From Candidatus Pacearchaeota archaeon (GTDB lineage: Archaea > Nanobdellota > Nanobdellia > Pacearchaeales > GW2011-AR1), in assembly GCA_018303895.1 (NCBI GenBank), contig JAGVXJ010000058.1, positions 1-7,434 on the forward strand: a stretch of 7,434 nucleotides of DNA. Direction: 5' to 3'. The notes beneath the pieces are model-generated. The model was not told the origin of the DNA, did not search any database, and was given only the letters and a program-made list of their open reading frames with translations. Made by a program: the position numbers and the translations under genes. Positions 1 to 4,787 of this stretch are shown piece by piece (positions within the stretch are counted from its first letter, which is position 1; each line of letters begins with the position of its first letter).

Positions 1-131
1 TGCTGAACAGGAAAATACAAATTCATAAATTCAACAAGAAAGAAATTAAATCAATGAAAGAAAAAAATAAAGAATTAATTAATAATATTTTGAATGGAAT
101 TGTTCTTTCGGGGGAGGCAGAAATAATATGA
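1..131 (+). CDS. Minimal nucleotidyltransferase (MNT-type), C-terminal fragment
   Basis: This is the 3' end of a gene that enters from the left edge. The frame is open from base 3 to the TGA at 129-131 and gives 42 residues. The tail, with an HKF-x-KKEI-KSM-x-EKNKELI stretch followed by NILNGIVLSGE, looks like the C-terminus of archaeal MNT-type nucleotidyltransferases, which commonly end in 'H-x-F-(T/N)-x-x-E-(F/I)...I-x-x-G-x-x-L-x-G'. The catalytic GS-x10-DxD part lies outside the window, so the family call rests on the tail and on the neighbour. The stop overlaps the ATG of the downstream HEPN gene (ATGA, 128-131), the usual arrangement of nucleotidyltransferase/HEPN toxin-antitoxin-like pairs. 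In characterised pairs the MNT partner AMPylates or otherwise neutralises the HEPN toxin. Whether that holds here is inference. Confidence 0.6.
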   Translation, partial: LNRKIQIHKFNKKEIKSMKEKNKELINNILNGIVLSGEAEII

Positions 132-641
132 GCAATTTTGAAATGAGCATAAAGAACAGAAAAGTGATGGGGGTTCTGGTTAATTTTCTTCGAGCAAAAA
201 GTTTGATAAAGTCATCGGAAGAAGCAATAAAAGTGCAAAAGAGAAGTTTGCAAAATCGTAAAGAATACAAACTTCTTATTAGAAAATTTTGAAAATTCCT
301 GAAAAATAAAAAATCGGAATTATTCAAACTTCTCTAAAGAAATTCCATTGAGCGAAGGAAAACAAAAAACAATTTTAAGAGAACTTTACGAGGGATTAAG
401 ACAATTTTGCGAGGCAATTGGTTATCAAAAAGGTTATCAATTTTTAGACCATGAATCAATAACTTTTTTTCTCGACGATATTCTTAAAGAAAATTCAATC
501 GCAACAAAATTTGACAGATATAGAAAATTAAGAAATGGAATTAATTATTATGGAAATGAACTTTTGATTGAGACGACAAAAGAAGCGTTGAGTGAAATTC
601 CGAGAATTATTGGGTTGTTGAGGAAATATTTAGGGGATTAA
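128..641 (+). pseudogene. HEPN-domain protein, interrupted by a 94-bp inverted-repeat-bounded insertion
   Basis: The gene starts at ATG 128, overlapping the upstream nucleotidyltransferase stop. Its first 37 codons (to base 238) contain the helix AKSLIKSSEEAIK, typical of the N-terminus of archaeal HEPN proteins. The original frame then runs into TGA at 290-292. The rest of the domain lies in another frame, open from 303 to the TAA at 639-641: ILRELYEGLRQFCEAIGY, then FDRYRKLRNGINYYG, then a C-terminal helix. Deleting bases 241-334 exactly joins the two parts into one 139-codon frame, the normal size for this family. The usual HEPN R-x4-6-H RNase motif reads R-N-G-I-N-Y here, with Tyr in place of His, so the site may be atypical. 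A TTG at 348 could in theory start a 97-aa C-terminal piece, but nothing near it looks like a ribosome binding site. The gene is probably inactive as it stands. A sequencing error is unlikely because no single indel bridges the stops at 290 and 300. Confidence 0.72.
241..334. repeat. 94-bp insertion with perfect 10-bp terminal inverted repeats (MITE-like)
   Basis: The segment begins with GAGAAGTTTG (241-250) and ends with the exact reverse complement CAAACTTCTC (325-334). A third copy of the right end, CAAACTTCT, lies inside at 268-276 and could pair with the left end to form a shorter hairpin. The segment is AT-rich, has no coding capacity of its own and contains stops in all three plus frames. 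Its length is 94 bp (1 mod 3). Precise removal fuses codon bases 239-240 with 335 and re-opens the HEPN frame, so its edges coincide with the point where the homologous sequence breaks. The flanks AAA (238-240) and TAA (335-337) match at two of three positions, so there is no convincing target-site duplication. It could be a small non-autonomous element or another kind of insertion. Confidence 0.55.
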
Positions 642-643
642 TG

Positions 644-1384
644 TTATTTGGAGTTATCCCACATAAACTGAAAAAATTTTCTGTATCCTTCTGCAAGTTT
701 TCTGCTTTTCATAACAAAAATTAATGGCTCTTCCTGAAGTTTTCCCGCATCAACACCAACGAAAGTTACAACATATGGGCCAAAAATATCTACTGTAGTG
801 GTTGAAGAATATTCTTTCGGCAGGAATTTATATGGTTTGCCGACGATTTTTAAAATTTCTGGTTTTTCTTTTTTTATTTCATGGTCAAATAAATGCATAA
901 ATTTTATTCCTAATTTTTTTCTTTGCTTTTCAAAATTCGGTAGAAAATATTGAAGCCGTTCATCAAGCCAAAATGCTTTCGCCCCAATAAAATAAACTGT
1001 TTCTTTTGTTTCAAGAATTGCTTTCAAATAATTTTTAAATCCTTCAATTCCTCGATATAAATATGCTTCTTCTTTTTCTTCATTCTCAACAAAATCTTTT
1101 TCTAAACTCGGAAGAATTTTATTTATTTTTTCTTCTTTTTCTTTGATTAAATCCAAAAGTCTCGTCGGATTTATTGCTTTAAATTTTTTTTCGCTTTTTT
1201 CAATAACTTCTGAAACCAAACCCCTATCAATTAATTTATTCAGAGCATCGTAAACATTTCTTCTATGAACTTTTGATTTATCCGAAATTATCTGAACTGA
1301 TGACTCTCCGAGTTTGATTAGTGCCTCATAAACTTTTGCTTCATTTAGACTTAATCCAATTTCTTTTAACAATTCTTCATACAT
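644..1384 (-). CDS. TrmB-family transcriptional regulator
   Basis: The protein has 246 aa. Residues 1-65 form the TrmB-type winged helix-turn-helix (LSLNEAKVYEALIKLG; recognition helix about 37-52 with HRRNVYDALNKL; wing around GLVSEVIEKSEKKFKAINP). A charged, probably coiled-coil linker follows at about 72-105. The C-terminal part (about 107-246, YLYRGIEGFKNYLKAIL onward) is the short effector-like domain seen in many archaeal TrmB homologues. It shows no HKD phospholipase motif and is shorter than the sugar-binding domain of Thermococcus TrmB (about 338 aa in total), so the ligand cannot be predicted. The start at 1384 is supported by a TTTTAAA box 25 nt upstream and by the absence of a Shine-Dalgarno sequence, as expected for a leaderless mRNA. 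The gene diverges from the two orphan genes at 1547-2258 and shares a dyad operator with them. Its stop lies 2 bp from the HEPN stop on the other strand. Confidence 0.88.
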   Translation of the reverse strand: MYEELLKEIGLSLNEAKVYEALIKLGESSVQIISDKSKVHRRNVYDALNKLIDRGLVSEVIEKSEKKFKAINPTRLLDLIKEKEEKINKILPSLEKDFVENEEKEEAYLYRGIEGFKNYLKAILETKETVYFIGAKAFWLDERLQYFLPNFEKQRKKLGIKFMHLFDHEIKKEKPEILKIVGKPYKFLPKEYSSTTTVDIFGPYVVTFVGVDAGKLQEEPLIFVMKSRKLAEGYRKFFQFMWDNSK

Positions 1385-1405
1385 AATTAAACCAGTTTTC
1401 TGATG

Positions 1406-1412
1406 TTTAAAA
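1406..1412 (-). promoter_or_regulatory. TATA-like box for the TrmB-family gene
   Basis: TTTTAAA on the minus strand is centred 25 nt upstream of the ATG at 1384. This spacing puts transcription initiation at or next to the start codon, so a leaderless transcript is expected. The box is inferred from spacing and composition only. Confidence 0.5.
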
Positions 1413-1424
1413 CCCTTTCTATTT

Positions 1425-1442
1425 TGGTGGTATTTACCACCA
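1425..1442. promoter_or_regulatory. 18-bp perfect dyad, candidate TrmB operator
   Basis: TGGTGGTA-TT-TACCACCA is a perfect 8-bp inverted repeat with a 2-bp centre and is unusually GC-rich for this AT-rich intergenic region. It lies between the putative TATA boxes of the divergent genes, about 12 bp upstream of the minus-strand box and about 6 bp upstream of the plus-strand box. TrmB-family winged-helix proteins bind palindromic sites, activating when bound upstream of BRE/TATA and repressing when bound over or downstream of it. The adjacent regulator is therefore the obvious candidate ligand. This assignment is inference. Confidence 0.6.
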
Positions 1443-1448
1443 CAAGTG

Positions 1449-1456
1449 TTTAAGTA
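1449..1456 (+). promoter_or_regulatory. Putative TATA-like box for the orphan gene pair
   Basis: TTTAAGTA follows the dyad operator. Initiation about 25 nt downstream would give a leader of about 70 nt, which would carry the small hairpin at 1494-1510 and the GGAG at 1533-1536. Other AT-rich boxes further downstream are possible, so the position is tentative. Confidence 0.3.
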
Positions 1457-1540
1457 GTTTGTTTTTTCATTACTATTAACAAGTTAAGACAAATTCAGAG
1501 TTTCTCTGGATAAAACTTGAAAAATAAACAATGGAGAAAA

Positions 1541-1559
1541 AACAAAATGACAAATGAAA
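1541..1559 (+). repeat. 19-bp direct repeat, copy 1, at the first orphan start
   Basis: AACAAAATGACAAATGAAA is identical to 1821-1839, exactly 280 bp away. It contains the ATG of the 96-aa gene, and both proteins begin with MTNE because of it. Confidence 0.75.
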
Positions 1560-1837
1560 TAACAACAGAAAGAGAAAGACAAATTAGTGCTTGGGTAAAG
1601 GCAATTGGAGATTTAGAATCCCGAGTAGATGAAAAAACTCGTGGGGCATTACATCAAGATTTACATCTTATTCGTGCTCCAATTGAAGAAAGAAGAGCTT
1701 TAGCACCGACGGTATCCGAGTTGCTAAAACAAATTCCAACGGAATCTATTTACTATGGGTATGCCCAGAGAAGAATAGGATATTTGGATAGACTGAGCAA
1801 TGAACTATATTCCCTTTTTGAACAAAATGACAAATGA
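1547..1837 (+). CDS. Unrecognised 96-aa protein, first gene of the orphan pair
   Basis: I do not recognise this protein. The ATG at 1547 is chosen over the TTG at 1517 because a GGAG (1533-1536) lies 10 nt before it and because the next gene starts in the same sequence context. The product (MTNEITTERERQISAW...) is 96 aa, soluble and charged. It looks mostly alpha-helical, with segments ERERQISAWVKAIGDLESRV, EERRALAPTVSELLKQI and RRIGYLDRLSNELYSLF, and has no cysteines, transmembrane segments or signal peptide. Its stop (TGA 1835-1837) lies inside the 19-bp repeat that also holds the start of the next gene, giving an 11-nt overlap and probable translational coupling. Being divergent from a TrmB-family gene with a shared operator suggests regulation by it, but the function is unknown. 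Confidence 0.65.
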   Translation: MTNEITTERERQISAWVKAIGDLESRVDEKTRGALHQDLHLIRAPIEERRALAPTVSELLKQIPTESIYYGYAQRRIGYLDRLSNELYSLFEQNDK

Positions 1838-1839
1838 AA
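1821..1839 (+). repeat. 19-bp direct repeat, copy 2, at the gene overlap
   Basis: This is identical to 1541-1559. Here the repeat is read in two frames: it supplies the last codons and TGA stop of the 96-aa gene and, in the other frame, the ATG and first codons of the 143-aa gene. Confidence 0.75.
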
Positions 1840-2258
1840 ATCGAGAAGAAGTAGAATGCCTCTATTTTGAAGAGCAAGATATAAAACCTGACTTAAGAGG
1901 AGATGTAAAAGTTTTAATCACTCAACATCCCTTAGAAGGACTGCTTGTAGAAGAAGCTCCAAAGTCTTTAACAAGAGTAATTTTAATGAAAGATTGGTCT
2001 TTAGTCCGAGTTTATAATGGATTTAATATGTGGAGAACCAAAAGACTTGCAGAATATACTGATGAGCGTAATAGTAAATTGTTAAGATGGTATTCAGGAA
2101 AGGAACTCCGTCGCGAAATTGCAAGCTTTCTTCAATATGAAGACCTTGAAATCGCAGGTAGAAATAAAGGGAGAATTATTCCTACGATGAATACCTCTGA
2201 AAATCCTATTCCGGAGACTGATGAAAAGGGGCTAAGATATCATGATATCAAACAATAA
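1827..2258 (+). CDS. Unrecognised 143-aa protein, second gene of the orphan pair
   Basis: I do not recognise this protein. The ATG at 1827 (MTNENREEVECL...) is preferred over the upstream in-frame ATG at 1800 because it sits in the same 19-bp sequence as the start of the preceding gene and overlaps that gene by only 11 nt. There is no Shine-Dalgarno sequence, so translation is probably coupled. The N-terminal half alternates strands and turns (VKVLITQHPLEGLLVEE, TRVILMKDWSLVRVYNGFN) and looks like an alpha/beta or beta-rich fold. It is followed by a basic helical part (SKLLRWYSGKELRREIASFL) and a polar tail (about 115-143) that is probably disordered. No metal-binding cluster, membrane segment or known catalytic motif is visible. 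It ends 12 bp before the convergent zinc-ribbon gene. Confidence 0.65.
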   Translation: MTNENREEVECLYFEEQDIKPDLRGDVKVLITQHPLEGLLVEEAPKSLTRVILMKDWSLVRVYNGFNMWRTKRLAEYTDERNSKLLRWYSGKELRREIASFLQYEDLEIAGRNKGRIIPTMNTSENPIPETDEKGLRYHDIKQ

Positions 2259-2263
2259 CTTAA

Positions 2264-2276
2264 TTTATTTTTATTT
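2264..2276 (+). terminator. T-rich tract at the convergent junction
   Basis: TTTATTTTTATTT begins 6 nt after the stop of the 143-aa gene. Archaeal RNA polymerases terminate at oligo-T tracts without needing a hairpin, so this could end the plus-strand orphan operon before the convergent gene. It is weak because it is interrupted by A residues. Confidence 0.3.
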
Positions 2277-2702
2277 GGGATTGTTCAACAAATCATTTAA
2301 TTTTTCAGGCACATGAATCATTCTTCCTGTTCCGTCGTTAATTGGTTTTAATCTTTGCCAAATTGAACCGCAAATTTTACATTCGTAAATATTACAATCT
2401 TCTGTAACTTCTAATCCAAATTCTTCACATTCTGGACAAGTGCGAGTTGTTAATTCAATTTCTTCTTCATCAATGGAAAAATTCATCATTCTGTCTCCCC
2501 CCATTTCAAAAGGAGTTTTTCCTGTATCTGACTGTTTTCTTACATAATTATACCAATGAGCAAATTCTTCCTGTTGTTCAATATCTTCTTCGTCGGTTTT
2601 TGGTTTAGGCTTAGTTTTAAAATATTCCTGCCACGCCATTTCAAATTCATTCATAGAAATTTTGGCTTTATTCCTCAGGTCATCTTTAGTTTGTTTTTTC
2701 AT
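2271..2702 (-). CDS. Zinc-ribbon protein of unknown function, second gene of the eIF2B-like operon
   Basis: The protein has 143 aa. The N-terminal half is helical and charged (EFEMAWQEYF about 19-28; EEFAHWYNYVRKQSDTGKTP about 45-64). From about residue 89 there is a zinc ribbon, C89-x2-C92 and C108-x2-C111, with an extra cysteine at 103, followed by a short basic/hydrophobic tail. Such ribbons bind nucleic acid or protein partners, and nothing in the sequence decides which. Its ATG overlaps the stop of the upstream eIF2B-family gene (ATGA on the minus strand), so the two are co-transcribed and translationally coupled. The context offers a link to that enzyme or to translation, but this is inference. 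I cannot name a family beyond zinc ribbon. Confidence 0.72.
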   Translation of the reverse strand: MKKQTKDDLRNKAKISMNEFEMAWQEYFKTKPKPKTDEEDIEQQEEFAHWYNYVRKQSDTGKTPFEMGGDRMMNFSIDEEEIELTTRTCPECEEFGLEVTEDCNIYECKICGSIWQRLKPINDGTGRMIHVPEKLNDLLNNPK

Positions 2703-3535
2703 TTTCCATTTATTTTCTTCAAAAACTCCTCATACTTCATCACACCAAGTTCACTCACAATTCCTTTAATATATTTTTTCGGAACGAATTCAAAAGCCGG
2801 ATTTTTTATTTTAATGTGTTTTGGTGCTTTGTCCCAAACTTCATTCAGGTTTCGCTGTTCAATTGGAATTTTATTTTTTGAGAATTTCCAGGAATCAGCG
2901 ACGATATAAACCGGAATATTACTCATTGAAGCAACTTCAGCAATTAATCCGCTCCCAATTTTGTTTATTATTCCGTTTTCAAGAATTGCATCTGCACCCA
3001 AAAAAATCTTTGTAACCTTGTTTTTGTTTTTTTCAGATTTTTTTGACAACGCCAAACCAAGAGCAGAATCAATGAAAGTTGTTACAGGAATTCCTGCGTC
3101 GCTTAATTCAAGCGCGGTTTTTCTTCCTTGAAATAACGGACGAGTTTCGGTGTTGTAAACTTCAAATTTCTTCCCTTTTTTACGAGAATAAATCAAAGCT
3201 TTGACAACATTCGTCGAATGGCAATGAGTGAAAATTATTTCCTTTTTTTTAATCAACTTTAGAACCAGAGAATTAATTTTATCTTGGGCTAAATCGAAAT
3301 GAATAAAAATTTCTTCGTATGACTTTTTTTTAACCTCGTCCAAAACTTTGTGAAGCATCGGTTCCGTCGGACGTGAATGAACAAGGATTTTTTTATGACG
3401 CTCATCAGGAAACAGCGAATACGCATACAGTGCCGCGTAAGCAATATCTCTCGCACCCTGAATTTTTATTTTTTTAATTTCCGAAACAACATTTGCAAAT
3501 TCTTTTCTTTTTCTAAAATATAATTTTACTCCCAT
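2699..3535 (-). CDS. eIF2B-alpha/beta/delta family protein, probably ribose-1,5-bisphosphate isomerase-like
   Basis: The protein has 278 aa and shows the family's landmarks in order: KIQGARDIA (about 24-32), THCHSTNVV (about 103-111), ETRPLFQGRKTALEL (about 130-144), GIPVT..IDSA (about 148-158), FLGADAIL.NG.INKIGSG (about 178-196) and NPAFEFVPKKYI (about 245-256). In Thermococcus kodakarensis ribose-1,5-bisphosphate isomerase the catalytic pair is Cys133 and Asp202, in the THCHS and GADSI motifs. The matching residues here, Cys105 and Asp182, are both present. That enzyme converts ribose-1,5-bisphosphate to ribulose-1,5-bisphosphate in the archaeal AMP/RuBisCO pathway. The protein is about 40 residues shorter than the Thermococcus enzyme, in the N-terminal helical part. 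No AMP phosphorylase or RuBisCO gene lies in the window, so a translation-factor-like or methylthioribose-1-phosphate isomerase-like role remains possible. The start at 3535 is fixed by a strong AAGGAGTGA Shine-Dalgarno sequence just upstream. Confidence 0.85.
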   Translation of the reverse strand: MGVKLYFRKRKEFANVVSEIKKIKIQGARDIAYAALYAYSLFPDERHKKILVHSRPTEPMLHKVLDEVKKKSYEEIFIHFDLAQDKINSLVLKLIKKKEIIFTHCHSTNVVKALIYSRKKGKKFEVYNTETRPLFQGRKTALELSDAGIPVTTFIDSALGLALSKKSEKNKNKVTKIFLGADAILENGIINKIGSGLIAEVASMSNIPVYIVADSWKFSKNKIPIEQRNLNEVWDKAPKHIKIKNPAFEFVPKKYIKGIVSELGVMKYEEFLKKINGK

Positions 3536-3540
3536 GAATC

Positions 3541-3548
3541 ACTCCTTT
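3541..3548 (-). promoter_or_regulatory. Shine-Dalgarno site of the eIF2B-family gene
   Basis: The minus strand reads AAAAGGAGTGATTC directly before the ATG. The AAGGAGTG core lies 5 nt from the start codon. It is the strongest ribosome binding site in the window and fixes the start. Confidence 0.7.
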
Positions 3549-3572
3549 TATAATTGAAAGAGTCAACAAATG

Positions 3573-3580
3573 TATATATA
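3573..3580 (-). promoter_or_regulatory. TATA box of the eIF2B-family/zinc-ribbon operon
   Basis: TATATATA is preceded on the minus strand by AAAAAGG, a possible BRE. It is centred 41 nt upstream of the start codon, so initiation about 26 nt downstream gives a leader of about 15 nt. That is just enough to include the Shine-Dalgarno site. Confidence 0.6.
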
Positions 3581-3609
3581 CCTTTTTACTCCTTAATTTT
3601 TCGCAAACA

Positions 3610-3618
3610 TTTAAAAAA
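3610..3618 (+). promoter_or_regulatory. TATA-like box of the SpoIIM-like gene
   Basis: TTTAAAAAA is centred 25 nt upstream of the ATG at 3639, with no Shine-Dalgarno sequence between them. This fits a leaderless mRNA. The 103-bp region 3536-3638 therefore holds two divergent promoters and nothing else that I can see. Confidence 0.5.
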
Positions 3619-3638
3619 TTCTTTTTGTAATTGTATTC

Positions 3639-4517
3639 ATGCTTGAAATGTTAATTAGGCCAAGGGCAGCAGAAAAGAGACCGTGGAAAATGTTTTTTAT
3701 CGGATTAGTTTATGCCTCTCTTTCAGTTTTATTAGTTCACTGGTTCTTTGCCAGCGACGCAGTTCTTTCAAAATTTCTCGGTTTAATCGTCGTAGTATTC
3801 TGTGTTATGTTCTCTTTACCTTTTATGTATGGGATGATAAAAAGAGAAGAAAAAGAAGATGAAGAAATAGAAGGATTTTTTGAAGTCTGGAAAACTCACA
3901 GTGATGTGATTTATGGATTCATCTGGTTGTTCTTAGGATTTGTAATTGCTTTCTCTTTCTGGAGTATTTTTCTCGGAAATTCTGGAATTTTCAATGCACA
4001 ATTGCAAACTTATTGCATGATAAATAGTGAAGGAAGTATTGAAGATTGTGCAAGTAAGTATGGTTTAGGCGGACAAGATGGGGGAATAATCACCGGAAAT
4101 ATTGCCGTCGGAAATAGTGGGCTGTGGAGAGTATTATCTATTTTGGAAAATAATGTTTATGTGATGATATTTACACTGATATTCTCGTTAATCTTTGGTG
4201 CAGGAGCAATATTTGTTCTGGCATGGAACGCAACTGTAATCGCTCAAGCAATTGGAATTTTTACTAAATATCGCGTCGCTGGAATTCCAATGGGTCTAGG
4301 AAGATATATGATTCACGGTTTGCCCGAAATAACTGCTTATTTCATAACGGCTTTAGCTGGAGGAATATTTGGTGTAGAGATTATCCGACGAGGATTTAAA
4401 GGAAAAAAATTTTCAAGAGTAATTGGAAATGTAATAATTCTTTTATTTATTGCACTGATAATTTTAGTCGTCGCTGCAGTCATGGAAGTTTATTTCACAC
4501 CAATTTTGTTTGGTTAA
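3639..4517 (+). CDS. SpoIIM/DUF95-family integral membrane protein
   Basis: The protein has 292 aa and is very hydrophobic. I see membrane segments at about 18-37, 45-66, 89-112, 172-208 (long, possibly re-entrant), 227-248 and 260-288. The family signature is the AWNATVIAQAIG segment (about 195-206) followed by MIHGLPEITAYFITALAGG (about 224-242) and a C-terminal helix ending with EVYFTP. The loop at about 113-170 carries two cysteines (126 and 137) that could form a disulfide if it faces outside. In Bacillus, SpoIIM is part of the DMP peptidoglycan-hydrolysis complex. Archaeal members have no known sporulation role and their function is not established. Start: ATG 3639, with a TATA-like box at leaderless spacing. 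It is transcribed divergently from the eIF2B-like operon. Confidence 0.85.
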   Translation: MLEMLIRPRAAEKRPWKMFFIGLVYASLSVLLVHWFFASDAVLSKFLGLIVVVFCVMFSLPFMYGMIKREEKEDEEIEGFFEVWKTHSDVIYGFIWLFLGFVIAFSFWSIFLGNSGIFNAQLQTYCMINSEGSIEDCASKYGLGGQDGGIITGNIAVGNSGLWRVLSILENNVYVMIFTLIFSLIFGAGAIFVLAWNATVIAQAIGIFTKYRVAGIPMGLGRYMIHGLPEITAYFITALAGGIFGVEIIRRGFKGKKFSRVIGNVIILLFIALIILVVAAVMEVYFTPILFG

Positions 4518-4550
4518 AATAATTTTAATATATAATCTTCTCTTGAGAAA

Positions 4551-4560
4551 TCTTTAAATA
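4551..4560 (+). promoter_or_regulatory. TATA-like box of the zinc-ribbon/aglB operon
   Basis: TCTTTAAATA is centred about 26 nt upstream of the ATG at 4582, again the leaderless spacing. No comparable box lies close before aglB, so this promoter probably drives the whole 4582-7387 unit. Confidence 0.55.
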
Positions 4561-4581
4561 GAGAAAAATATCTTATAGCAC

Positions 4582-4722
4582 ATGGGAGACTACATATGCA
4601 GAAATTGCGGATACAGATTTAAAGCAGTTGCTGACCAAAAAGATAAACTTTGCCAATATTGCGGTGAGAAATCAGTAATTAAGGAACCTAGTGCTGACGA
4701 ACTTCTAAGCGAAATTGACTAA
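4582..4722 (+). CDS. 46-aa zinc-ribbon (rubredoxin-like) protein
   Basis: The frame is ATG 4582 to TAA 4720-4722. The product begins MGDYICRNCGYRFKA and contains two CxxC knuckles (C6-x2-C9 and C24-x2-C27, the latter as LCQYCG), forming one small zinc ribbon. A short acidic tail (EPSADELLSEID) follows. Small archaeal proteins of this kind are widespread and usually unassigned; they resemble the ribbons of RNA polymerase subunits and rubredoxins. The TATA-like box 26 nt upstream and the lack of a Shine-Dalgarno sequence suggest a leaderless start. The stop overlaps the next ATG (TAATG). Confidence 0.8.
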   Translation: MGDYICRNCGYRFKAVADQKDKLCQYCGEKSVIKEPSADELLSEID

Positions 4723-4787
4723 TGAAATTAAAGAGAATGATTGAAGAAAAAATTTTCGTGAATGTAAACAAGGGAGAATTTTATTAG
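4722..4787 (+). CDS. Possible 21-aa mini-ORF
   Basis: This ORF starts at an ATG overlapping the zinc-ribbon stop (TAATG) and ends at TAG 4785-4787. The product (MKLKRMIEEKIFVNVNKGEFY) is basic and has no recognisable domain. It is in the same frame as the following 31-codon ORF, with only the TAG between them, so the two may be halves of one 53-codon frame. It could be a coupled leader peptide, the remnant of a gene, or chance. Confidence 0.3.
   Translation: MKLKRMIEEKIFVNVNKGEFY

Noticed and set aside
79..327. Minus-strand 82-aa ORF
   Set aside because: It is antisense to the nucleotidyltransferase tail and the HEPN N-terminus, rich in Phe, Leu and Ile as expected from the complement of an AT-rich gene, with no domain.
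241..334. Archaeal bulge-helix-bulge intron
   Set aside because: The terminal repeats pair continuously for 10 bp without the two 3-nt bulges, and the flanking exon bases do not form the outer helix, so tRNA-endonuclease splicing is not supported.
348..641. Independent 97-aa gene starting at TTG 348
   Set aside because: The protein begins in the middle of the HEPN domain, there is no ribosome binding site, and the missing N-terminal helix is encoded upstream at 128-238. It is better explained as the second half of an interrupted gene.
2556..3015. Plus-strand ORFs inside the eIF2B-family/zinc-ribbon operon
   Set aside because: They are low-complexity hydrophobic translations antisense to well-supported genes and have no start signals of their own.
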